A DNA stretch of 54,493 nucleotides from Pseudomonadota bacterium. Its GTDB lineage: Bacteria; Pseudomonadota; Alphaproteobacteria; Kiloniellales; JACOMY01. How positions within the stretch are numbered: the first letter of the stretch is position 1; each line of letters opens with the position of its first letter. Location of the stretch: positions 1 to 54,493 of the forward strand of contig JAKOWB010000202.1 of NCBI GenBank assembly GCA_029781795.1. Direction: 5' to 3'. The position numbers were made by a program, and so were the translations under genes. Under the pieces are notes generated by a model. The model saw only the letters and a list, made by a program, of their open reading frames with translations. It did not search any database and was not told where the DNA came from. Below are positions 17,366-28,343 of the stretch, in pieces.

Positions 17366-18144
17366 ACGCGCCGACCGGACGTCCGGCTGCGCCGGAGGCC
17401 GATCCAATAGAGCCGCTCCCCGAGCCGCCGGTGAGCTGGATCGCCGACGCGCCGGCGAAACCGATCTGCGACGTGCCCTGGCTCGGCGGTTCGATCGTCA
17501 TGTCGAACGGCACGGTCAACTTCTGCTGTTTCACCAGCGCGACCGTCGGCAACGTCAACGAACGGCCATTCCAGGAGATCTGGCAGGGCGCCGACATGCA
17601 GCGCATCCGCCAGTCGCTGTCCGCCGGACAGCTGCCGCCGGAGTGCCGGACCGGCTCCTGCCCGATCTTTCGCGGCGACGACAAGCACTACCTGGTCGAG
17701 CGCATGAACGGCGCCAACCTGGTAGCGACGCCGGACGGCGAACTGCGCACCTCGGACAGGATCCAGGCATTGCGCCGGCAACTGCGGGACAGCAGCCTGG
17801 CGGTCCTGCAGCCGGCGCCGGGACGCGGCCAGCCCCTGAAGCTGCGTGTCGAACTGGCCTGCAGTGGCGAGCCGCTGACGCTCGATCTCTTCATCGCCGT
17901 CGACTCGGCCGAGGGCCACCGGCGCTTCCTGCCGTCGCTCGAAGGCTACGCTCTGCCCTTTGCCTGCGATCTCAGCTGCGGACGACGGAGCCTCGATGTC
18001 GTACTCGACACGGCCGACGACGAGGACTTCTTCGGCGCCGCCGGACTCTACCGTGTCTGCGCCGCGGCTTTCATGCCGGGCAGCAACCCCAGTATCTCGT
18101 CCAACTGCCTCTGGGCGGGGAATCTGACCGTTCGCCTGGCCTGA
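17362..18144 (+). CDS. Stand-alone SPASM-type iron-sulfur protein with C-terminal beta module
   Basis: A 260-residue protein. Residues about 34-105 look like the SPASM domain that normally follows a radical SAM core: ICDVPWLGGSIVMSNG, VNFCCF, GNVNERPFQEIWQG, then CRTGSCPIFRG. Cys36, Cys55 (or 56), Cys95 and Cys100 could bind one auxiliary [4Fe-4S] cluster. Residues about 150-260 form a beta-rich module ending NCLWAGNLTVRLA, similar in pattern to the ends of both glycosyltransferases next door. The GTG start overlaps the radical SAM stop, implying coupled translation and a two-chain enzyme. No second radical SAM motif is present. The C-terminal module may bind the shared substrate; that is inference. 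Confidence 0.8.
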   Translation: MNAPTGRPAAPEADPIEPLPEPPVSWIADAPAKPICDVPWLGGSIVMSNGTVNFCCFTSATVGNVNERPFQEIWQGADMQRIRQSLSAGQLPPECRTGSCPIFRGDDKHYLVERMNGANLVATPDGELRTSDRIQALRRQLRDSSLAVLQPAPGRGQPLKLRVELACSGEPLTLDLFIAVDSAEGHRRFLPSLEGYALPFACDLSCGRRSLDVVLDTADDEDFFGAAGLYRVCAAAFMPGSNPSISSNCLWAGNLTVRLA

Positions 18145-18175
18145 ACGTCGGCGCGGGAAGCCGGGAAGGGCGGCG

Positions 18176-21079
18176 CTATGCCAGCCGCAGTGAACGCAGC
18201 GTGAGGGCGTTCGCCGCCTTGGTCTTGATCTCGAGCGCCAGCATCAGGACGCCCCGCATGCGCGGCAAGGGCAGGGAGACTTCACGGTCCCGTCCCGGCG
18301 CCGTATGGCCACCGCGGTGGCCGACCGTCTCGCCGGTGAACTGGTCGAGGAGAGTCATCTCCCATTCCACCGTCGCGCTGCTGGCAGCGCTGGCCTGGAG
18401 GATGACACGGTCGTGGCGGTCCAGCCGCACGTCCATGAAGACGAGGCGCGACTGGCCGCCCGGATTGCCCAGAACCACCCCCTCCTCGCCGCGCGTCACC
18501 GTCAGGCCCCTGCCGATCAGCACGCTGGGCGACAGCGACCCGGCCTCGCCGACGGCGCGGATGAATCCACTGAGAGCGGGAATGCCGGAGGCCGGCGCCG
18601 CCGACGCGGCGTCCGGGCCCTGAATGCCGCGCGCCTGGTAAGCCATCTGGGGCACGCCCTCCATGGCGGCAGCCAGCGGGCGCGTCGCGCCCTGTCCGCC
18701 ACGCCGGGGAGCCGCGCCGCCCGGGGCGCTGGTGGCGGGCTTGGCGCCACGCCGCAGCACGTCCAGCAGGTCGAGCGTGGTCGAGCGGCTGTCCTGGGTG
18801 GCCAGGGTCTCGACCAGGGTCTCGCTGAGGAAGTGGCGGTCGCCGGCGGAAACCGCGAGTTGCGCCGCCAGCGTCGGCCGTCCGATCTTCATCGCCAGCA
18901 TGCGCAGGCGCTGCTGCATCGGCAGGTCCCAGTCGTAGACTTCGAAGATCTCGCAGGTAGCGTCCGCCGGACCGGCGGCGAGCTTGAGGTTGTCGTTCTC
19001 CTGGGTCACCAGGTCGCCGAAGGACGACATGGCGAACCAGGGCGCCGCATCGGGGAAGTAGAGTGGCCGGAAACCCAGGTCGCTGGCGATACCGGAGAGG
19101 TCGCGGAACCAGTGCGCCTGGTCGACCCGCTCCGGCCCCGCGCGACGCGCGGCGACCACCGGCAGCAACAGGAAGTTCAACCCTTCGAGCAGGCCGCGCT
19201 GGATCAGTCGCTGGCCTAGCGCCTTTGCCGGGATCCATTGCGACAGGGTTTCGTCGTGCAGCGGCAGGGTCTCGATCGCGGCCTTGAGCGCCGACACCGA
19301 CACCGCCCAGACCGGCGAGACCAGCGGTGCCTGGACGGCGCTGACCGCCGGCAGGTCGCCGCAGGGCAGTTCCTCGGCCGGAATCTCGAGCGTGCGCCCA
19401 TCGGCGGAGGTGCGTGCCACGAGACAGGAAACAGCGCCAGTGTCGCCGGCGCTCAGCAACGCCGTCGCGCGCAGGAAGAAGGCCAGGTCGACGTGGTAGT
19501 CGGCAGGCGAGAAGAAGGCGATGTCGGCGTCGAGGATGATTTCGCGCGCCTCGTCGACATTCTCGATTCCGAGCACCAGCGTGGAGACCTCGCTGGCCGC
19601 GAAGACCTCCTGCAGCAGGCCGGAGATCTGTGCCTGGGCCTTGCCGCCGCGCGAGGACAGGACCAGGTGCCCCGCGGCGCGGCCGAGGTAGCGGGCCTGC
19701 GCCCTGAGGTTCGAGATTAGGGTCGCGATCGGACAGGCGCCGGTGTCGATGACAACGTTGAGCAGCAGCCTTTCTTCCTGTGCGCCTGCCTTCGCGCGAC
19801 GCGCCGGACCCGTGCCGGCGGAGTCGCGGGCGGGCTCGCGCTGCGACAGCCAGCCGTGCCACGCTTTCCAGATGCGCTGATTCTGCTCGGGCTTGAAGGC
19901 GATGGCGGCCTGCTGGACGCCCTGCGCAAGTACCGTCTCTAGCTTCCGCGCCAGCGGCGCGACCGCGGGTGGCACCAGGACCGCGTCGCGGTGCGAGGGG
20001 GCGATCAGCTCTTCGGTGCCGTGGCCCGAGGTGGAGATGAAGGGAATCCCGCGCTGCAGGCACTCGTAGATGACGCAGGGGCTGTTGTCGGCGATCGAGG
20101 GCATGACCGCCAGCTTGCCTGGCCGCTGCAGGTAGTCGAGCGCCTCCTGCGTCGACAGCCAGGTCGCCAGCCGCACGGAGAAGGGCCAGCGCGCGGCCCG
20201 CGCCATCAGCGGCGCGGCGACCGACACGCCCGCGGTCTCCGCCAGGCGACCCATGAAGGTCACGGTCTTGCCGCGCAGGCGCTCGGCAACACGTTCGAGC
20301 GCCTCGCAGAACAGCCACAGGCCCTTGCGCGTCTCCAGGCGCCCGAAGAAGACCAGTTCGTCCACTTCCAGCATCCGCGGCGCCGGCGGCGTGGCCTTGC
20401 GGATCAGCGGATAGGGCTGGACGTAGCACTGGGCAGGCAGCTGCCAGCCGTAGCGCGTGTACTCCTGCAACATGTAGGCGCTGGGGCTGATGACGAAGTC
20501 GGCCCACTCGACGCAGCGGCGCTCCATGCCCGTCAGGATCACGTCGCTGTCGCGGGTCATGTAGTGATCGTCGTGCTCCAGCACCCACTCCAGGCCGCCG
20601 TGCGTGACGACGCAGTAGGTCTGCCCGACATAGGGCGCGAGGCCCGCGCGCTTGGCGGCGATGGGGTAGTAGCCGCTGCCGTGGTGCTCGTTGAAATAGA
20701 CCAGGTCGAAGTCGCCGGTCCGCAGATACTGCATCACCAGCCAGGACTTGGTCCGCCACTCGGCGTAGCCGCCGGCGTGGGGTATGTGGACCAGCTGGAT
20801 CCCCTGGTTGGCGTACTGCTCCAGCCAGTTGGGCCAGGTCGAGGCGCCGGTGTAGGGATGGCCGCCCTGCACCTGGGTATAGAGGATCGTGACCCGGTGC
20901 CCTTCCGACGCGAGCTGCCGGGCAAGCGCGCTGTTGGCCGTACCGATGCCGCTGGAGTTGGAGGGGCCGACGATCTCGGCAGTGACGAGACAGACGTTCA
21001 TCGCCCGCCCGCCGCGTACGGCGGTGAGGCCTTCGAGACTTTCCAGCGGCTGGAAGCTGCGGTCGCGCTGATCGGTCAT
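18176..21079 (-). CDS. Giant bipartite glycosyltransferase (GT4 N-terminal)
   Basis: A 967-residue protein. Residues about 27-410 are a GT-B glycosyltransferase of the GT4 type: MNVCLVTAEIVGPSNSSGIGTA at the N-terminal Rossmann, VDELVFFGRLETRKG opening the second Rossmann, and the donor site PSIADNSPCVIYECLQRGIPFIST. Residues about 430-650 resemble a GT-A-like domain but without a clear DXD. A helical stretch follows, then a C-terminal beta module ending LRSLRLA. ATG 21079 is used; a GTG at 21082 with GGGGGAG seven bases upstream is equally possible. It is 18 bases downstream of a paralogous gene. Cytosolic; acceptor and donor unknown. Confidence 0.82.
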   Translation of the reverse strand: MTDQRDRSFQPLESLEGLTAVRGGRAMNVCLVTAEIVGPSNSSGIGTANSALARQLASEGHRVTILYTQVQGGHPYTGASTWPNWLEQYANQGIQLVHIPHAGGYAEWRTKSWLVMQYLRTGDFDLVYFNEHHGSGYYPIAAKRAGLAPYVGQTYCVVTHGGLEWVLEHDDHYMTRDSDVILTGMERRCVEWADFVISPSAYMLQEYTRYGWQLPAQCYVQPYPLIRKATPPAPRMLEVDELVFFGRLETRKGLWLFCEALERVAERLRGKTVTFMGRLAETAGVSVAAPLMARAARWPFSVRLATWLSTQEALDYLQRPGKLAVMPSIADNSPCVIYECLQRGIPFISTSGHGTEELIAPSHRDAVLVPPAVAPLARKLETVLAQGVQQAAIAFKPEQNQRIWKAWHGWLSQREPARDSAGTGPARRAKAGAQEERLLLNVVIDTGACPIATLISNLRAQARYLGRAAGHLVLSSRGGKAQAQISGLLQEVFAASEVSTLVLGIENVDEAREIILDADIAFFSPADYHVDLAFFLRATALLSAGDTGAVSCLVARTSADGRTLEIPAEELPCGDLPAVSAVQAPLVSPVWAVSVSALKAAIETLPLHDETLSQWIPAKALGQRLIQRGLLEGLNFLLLPVVAARRAGPERVDQAHWFRDLSGIASDLGFRPLYFPDAAPWFAMSSFGDLVTQENDNLKLAAGPADATCEIFEVYDWDLPMQQRLRMLAMKIGRPTLAAQLAVSAGDRHFLSETLVETLATQDSRSTTLDLLDVLRRGAKPATSAPGGAAPRRGGQGATRPLAAAMEGVPQMAYQARGIQGPDAASAAPASGIPALSGFIRAVGEAGSLSPSVLIGRGLTVTRGEEGVVLGNPGGQSRLVFMDVRLDRHDRVILQASAASSATVEWEMTLLDQFTGETVGHRGGHTAPGRDREVSLPLPRMRGVLMLALEIKTKAANALTLRSLRLA

Positions 21080-21097
21080 CACTGCGGCACTCCCCCG

Positions 21098-23785
21098 CTA
21101 GGCCAACCGGACCCGCGCGAAGCGGGGATTGATCCAGACGGCATTGGCATCGTCCGTGGCGATCTCGTCGCCGCGCAGCTCGGTCATCAGCTGCACGGTG
21201 CAAGGCCCCCGCAGGTCCGGGGGAATCTCGAAATCGAAGCGGACCGCGGCGCTGCCGCTGGCGATGCTCTCTCGCGAGATGCGCCTGCCGCCGGCGGAGA
21301 CGGCGACGCAGAACCGCACCTGGCCGCCGCCGAGCGCCAGCGTGCGGACGCTCGAATGGAAGTACGGACGATCTGTCAGGTCGACCTCGAAGGCCATGCG
21401 CCCGATCCCGTCCTCGAGGCGGTTCGCGCGAAGCAGGATGCCCTTGGCACCGCCCTCGTTGAGGAAGATCGGCTGGAACCGGTGATCCGACATGACGCAG
21501 CGCTGGCGTTCCACCAGCAGCGCCAGCGACAGATCCTCGGCCAATCCATCCCAGTAGCGTTCGACGCGGCTGGTGAAGTCGAAGTAGTGCGCGCCCTTGA
21601 CCGAGGTGAAGTAGGCCAGGATTTCCTTGCCGAGCTCCATCTGCCCGGTGGCCAGCGCCGCGGTCGCGACCTGCTCGAGGTGGGCGTTGGACACGCCGCC
21701 GGCCGAACTCCACTCGGCCGCCTGCACGCCGGTCCGCGCCGCCGCGCGATCGAGAAACTCGCCGGTGACCGCGCGCCACTCCCGGTCGGCCGCGCGATCG
21801 ACACCCAGGCGGGAGACCAGCGCGGGCGCGGAGCCCGGCACATGGCCGGCGCGGCGCGACAAGGCGGCGCGCCGCGCCGCGCCGCGGCGAAACACCTCGA
21901 AATGCGTGCGCGAGGCGCACTGCGCCACCGGGATGTCGGGGATCAGCTCCGCCGTGCCGCCCTTTGCGCGCAGGGCGCTCAGCAGCTCGTCGATCCAGTC
22001 GTCGACCTGCTTGGCGCGGGCATAGACCGGGTCCCACGGCAGGCACTCGCGCACCTGACGGAAGGCGGCACCGCGCATCAGCACGAAGCCGCTGTTGGAT
22101 TCCAGCGACAGCGAGGCCAGCGTGTCCGACGCGCCGACGATCGGCTGCCGCAGGGTCGGCGCTGCGGAAGCCACGCTGACATAGGCCGGCGGGCGCTCCG
22201 GCGTCGGACACGCGCCGACGGTGGCCAGGCCCGCGACGGCGTCGCAATCCCGCGTGCCGAGCAGGTGGTCCCGCGCCCGCAGCAGCCAGTCCAGGCTGTT
22301 GTCGAGCGCCGCGTCCCAGATGCAGAGCAGGTCGGTCCGGTCAGTGCCGACCTCGTCGAGGAACCTTTCATAGGCACCGCGCGACAGCACCGGCAAGTCG
22401 CCGCAGCCTTGACACTCGTCGGCCGAGGGCGGCACTACCGCCGTGCGGAACTCGTCGAAGTGCGGCCGGGCCAGCGCGGCGAAGCGACGGACCGCGCTGC
22501 CGTTCAGCTCGCCACCGGTGCCTGAGACCAGCAGAGTGACGCGCCCCTTGGCGCCACCAGCGGCCGTCGCATCCCGCTTGACGGCCGCGGCCGGCCGCGA
22601 CAGGTAGCCCTTCACCCACTCGACCAAAGCGCGCTCATTCTGCGCCGGGTCGAAGGAGAGACGGCCGGCCGTCGCGCCCGCTTGCAGCACTTCCTCCAGC
22701 CGTTCGACCAGCGCGCCGACGGTCGGCGCGAAGCAGCAGTCGGCACGCGAGGTGGGCGCGATCAGTTCCTCGCCACCGCTGCCGCTGGCGGCGATGAAGG
22801 GAATGCCGAGTTCCAGGCATTCCTGGATGACGCAGGGACTGTTGTCCTCCAGCGAGGGCATGACCGCCAGGCGATGTCCGTTCTGCAGGTAGTCGAGCGC
22901 CTTGTCGCGGTCGAAGTCCTGCATCACGCGCACCTCGAAGGGCCACGAGGCGCTGCGGGCAAGCAGGCGCTCCAGCGTGTGCCGGCCATTGGCCATGGTG
23001 TCGCGCCCCAGGAAGCTGACGACCTTGCCGCGCAGGGCATGCTTCATGCGATCGAGCGCGCCGCAGAAGACCTCGATCCCCTTGCGCCGCTCGAGGCGGC
23101 CGAAGAAGACCAACTCGTCGACCGGCAGCGGCCCTTCGGCAGCGGGCCGGCCGGCACGCTGGTGGATCGGCAGGATGTAGCGCTGGACACGCGTGTCCGC
23201 CGGAAAGGCCCAGCCGTAGGACTTGTACTTCTCGATCAGGTAGCTGCTCGGCGAGAAGACCACGTCGCTCAGTTCGACCGAGCGCCGCTCCATCTCCATC
23301 AGGCGGATGCTCGGCACGCCGCTGACCGGTTCGCCATTGATGTCGGCGATCCATTGCGTGGCGCTGTGGATCACGGTGCAGAAGCGGGTGCGCGCGAGGC
23401 GCGGGTTGCCGCTGCGCCGCGACAGCAGCGGATAGAAGGCCGAGCCATGCGTCTCGTTGAAGAACACCAGGTCGTAGGATTCGCTCTGCAGGTGGTTCAT
23501 CGCGGCGAAGGACTTGCCGGGAAAGTCGTTCCACGCGCCCTGGTGCGCGATGGCCAGGAGGCGGATTCCCAACAGTGCGAAGCGCTCGACCTGGCTCTCG
23601 AAGCTGCCGCGGTGGCAGTTGACCACGCCGTTGGCCACTCGGGTGTAGAGCACGTCGACGGCGAAACCGGCGGCGGCGAGCGCCGTGGCCAAGCCGTGAC
23701 AGGCCGTGCCGATCCCGCCGTTGTAGTCGGGACCGGTCAACTCGTCAGTGACGACGCAGATCTTCTCTCTCGACGGCGCGCGCAT
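21098..23785 (-). CDS. Giant bipartite glycosyltransferase, paralogue
   Basis: An 895-residue protein with the same plan as its downstream neighbour. Residues about 8-400: a GT4 transferase (KICVVTDELTGPDYNGGIGTA, VDELVFFGRLERRKG, PSLEDNSPCVIQECLELGIPFIA). Residues about 410-620: a GT-A-like region with DLLCIWDAALDNSLDWLLRARD, where a metal-binding DXD is not obvious. The C-terminal 130 residues are beta-rich, ending NAVWINPRFARVRLA. Identity to the neighbour is high in the donor site but modest elsewhere, so the two probably add different sugars or act in sequence. It lies 93 bases downstream of the exported-protein gene, in what looks like one operon. Confidence 0.82.
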   Translation of the reverse strand: MRAPSREKICVVTDELTGPDYNGGIGTACHGLATALAAAGFAVDVLYTRVANGVVNCHRGSFESQVERFALLGIRLLAIAHQGAWNDFPGKSFAAMNHLQSESYDLVFFNETHGSAFYPLLSRRSGNPRLARTRFCTVIHSATQWIADINGEPVSGVPSIRLMEMERRSVELSDVVFSPSSYLIEKYKSYGWAFPADTRVQRYILPIHQRAGRPAAEGPLPVDELVFFGRLERRKGIEVFCGALDRMKHALRGKVVSFLGRDTMANGRHTLERLLARSASWPFEVRVMQDFDRDKALDYLQNGHRLAVMPSLEDNSPCVIQECLELGIPFIAASGSGGEELIAPTSRADCCFAPTVGALVERLEEVLQAGATAGRLSFDPAQNERALVEWVKGYLSRPAAAVKRDATAAGGAKGRVTLLVSGTGGELNGSAVRRFAALARPHFDEFRTAVVPPSADECQGCGDLPVLSRGAYERFLDEVGTDRTDLLCIWDAALDNSLDWLLRARDHLLGTRDCDAVAGLATVGACPTPERPPAYVSVASAAPTLRQPIVGASDTLASLSLESNSGFVLMRGAAFRQVRECLPWDPVYARAKQVDDWIDELLSALRAKGGTAELIPDIPVAQCASRTHFEVFRRGAARRAALSRRAGHVPGSAPALVSRLGVDRAADREWRAVTGEFLDRAAARTGVQAAEWSSAGGVSNAHLEQVATAALATGQMELGKEILAYFTSVKGAHYFDFTSRVERYWDGLAEDLSLALLVERQRCVMSDHRFQPIFLNEGGAKGILLRANRLEDGIGRMAFEVDLTDRPYFHSSVRTLALGGGQVRFCVAVSAGGRRISRESIASGSAAVRFDFEIPPDLRGPCTVQLMTELRGDEIATDDANAVWINPRFARVRLA

Positions 23786-23878
23786 AGTGGTCTGCCTGCC
23801 GCAGCCGGGCCGTGCCCGGCCGCCCTGGCGAGTTTGTGGATGACTAAGGGAAGCTGAGGTCTGGTCCGGACCGTTCGA

Positions 23879-24481
23879 TCAGCCGCTGTACCCGTCCGTG
23901 CCGCGGCTGGTGCCGACGTTCTCGTTGTCGAACCGCTGCAGGATCTGGCACTCGAACTCGGACGAGGCGGCGAAGCCCCCGCAGTCGACTTCAGGCGGCG
24001 TCAACTCGATGTTGATATCGGCCTCGGCGGCCTGGGTGCCGGCGACAGCGCCGGCCGCGACCTGCAGGGCCTGTGCCAGGCGATCCATCTCGCCACTGGA
24101 CACCGCGTCGACTGGCGCGCTCCAGAGCGCCTCGTTCAGGATTGCCAGCGCCGCCGCCTCCTCCTGCTGGTCGAAGCCGAGCAGGCGGATGTTGGCCATG
24201 AGCTGCGGCAGGATGCGTGCGCGCTCCGAGGTCATAGGCACCAGCGCCTCGGCCAGTGCCGCGTTGAGCTCCGCGGCGGAAAAGACGTCGTAGCCCTTCA
24301 GGATCGACGAAATCAGCAGATCCGAGGCGAAGGCCTCGGACACCAGGGTACCTTGCACCGCGGGCGGCACTGTTATCGCCGATGCGCCCTGCGCTGCGTC
24401 AGCCAAAGCCGCACCCGACCAGCCGTACGCCAGAACCAGCGCACTCGCTGCGGACAAGCAGCTGATCTTGCGCCTAGACAT
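23879..24481 (-). CDS. Exported protein of unknown function, first gene of the glycosyltransferase operon
   Basis: A 200-residue protein I do not recognise. It has a signal peptide (MSRRKISCLSAASALVLAYGWSGAALA, likely cut after ALA), then a mostly helical, Ala/Glu/Leu-rich domain (about 45-150) and a short tail with two cysteines (CGG and ECQ) and an acidic, Gly/Ser/Thr-rich end (NVGTSRGTDGYSG). ATG 24481 has a strong GGAAGGAG site; a longer in-frame start at 24526 would bury the signal peptide. It precedes two glycosyltransferases and has an AT-rich 5' region with a palindrome. It could be a glycan-assembly partner or the modified substrate; neither is shown. Confidence 0.68.
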   Translation of the reverse strand: MSRRKISCLSAASALVLAYGWSGAALADAAQGASAITVPPAVQGTLVSEAFASDLLISSILKGYDVFSAAELNAALAEALVPMTSERARILPQLMANIRLLGFDQQEEAAALAILNEALWSAPVDAVSSGEMDRLAQALQVAAGAVAGTQAAEADINIELTPPEVDCGGFAASSEFECQILQRFDNENVGTSRGTDGYSG

Positions 24482-25024
24482 CGCGGACTCCTTCCCGACT
24501 CTGATCCGTGGTTTTATGGGACTCACCCAGTGGGCGATTACCGTCCTGTGTAAGATGGTATTCAGAATAGCGTTTCATTTCAATACCGTTTTGAAATAGT
24601 TGCATTATCCGATGCTTCTCTGTGAGTTTTAATTTTAATCATCAGAATCAATGCTATGCAGTCGGATCAGTCAAAACTACCCCCAAGTCAAGATTGGCAA
24701 TGCGTCGCATTCGTTGTGATCGCGAGCCCAAATTCTTGCGTATCGGGCTAGTGTCGCAATGTGAAATGTCGATCAGATGTCGATTTAACGCAAATCGTGT
24801 CGCTTGCAGACAGAACCAGGTAGTGTTGGACCGAACACGCCGATCGGGCGAAGCCCGGCGGCCGGGGGCGGGTTCTGGAACTGAGACGCGAGCGAGGGGC
24901 GGAAGGCCGGACAGAGGCTGGCAGCATCTATAGAGCGCGAACCATCGCGGCCAGACCTCCCTCCTATCGGGTCCGTGCTGCCTGTCCGCGCTAGTCCGTT
25001 GACCATGGCGAAGGGGCGGCGCCA
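24482..25024. other. AT-rich divergent intergenic region
   Basis: 543 bases between the divergent exported-protein and TolA/TonB-like genes. From about 24530 to 24830 it is far more AT-rich than anything else in the window, with runs such as GTTTTAATTTTAAT and a short direct repeat ATGTCGAT (twice near 24765-24780). No ORF here has a ribosome site and family pattern. It holds at least two promoters and a palindrome (24577-24597), and may be residue of DNA transfer or an attachment target of a nucleoid protein. Confidence 0.6.
24577..24597. promoter_or_regulatory. Palindromic operator candidate
   Basis: ATTTCAA and TTGAAAT are perfect 7-base inverted arms separated by seven bases, about 96-116 bases upstream of the exported-protein start. 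Arm length and 14-base half-site spacing fit a dimeric repressor or activator. No regulator gene is adjacent, so the protein is unknown. Confidence 0.4.
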
Positions 25025-28276
<3,252 letters not shown>

Positions 28277-28343
28277 TGCCCTGCTCCACGAGCAGGTTGC
28301 CGGATTCGGGCCGCGACGTCACGCGCCGGCGCGGTGCGAGGAC

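Noticed and set aside
18282..22525. Very long open frames of 1321 codons (minus strand, 18282-22247) and 844 codons (plus strand, 19991-22525) overlapping the glycosyltransferase genes
   Set aside because: Their products are Arg/Ala/Gly/Pro-rich with no domain pattern; they are by-products of high GC content in frames opposite to the clear glycosyltransferases.
24622..24933. A 103-codon open frame in the AT-rich intergenic region
   Set aside because: No ribosome site, no family resemblance and a composition that changes abruptly half-way; probably non-coding.
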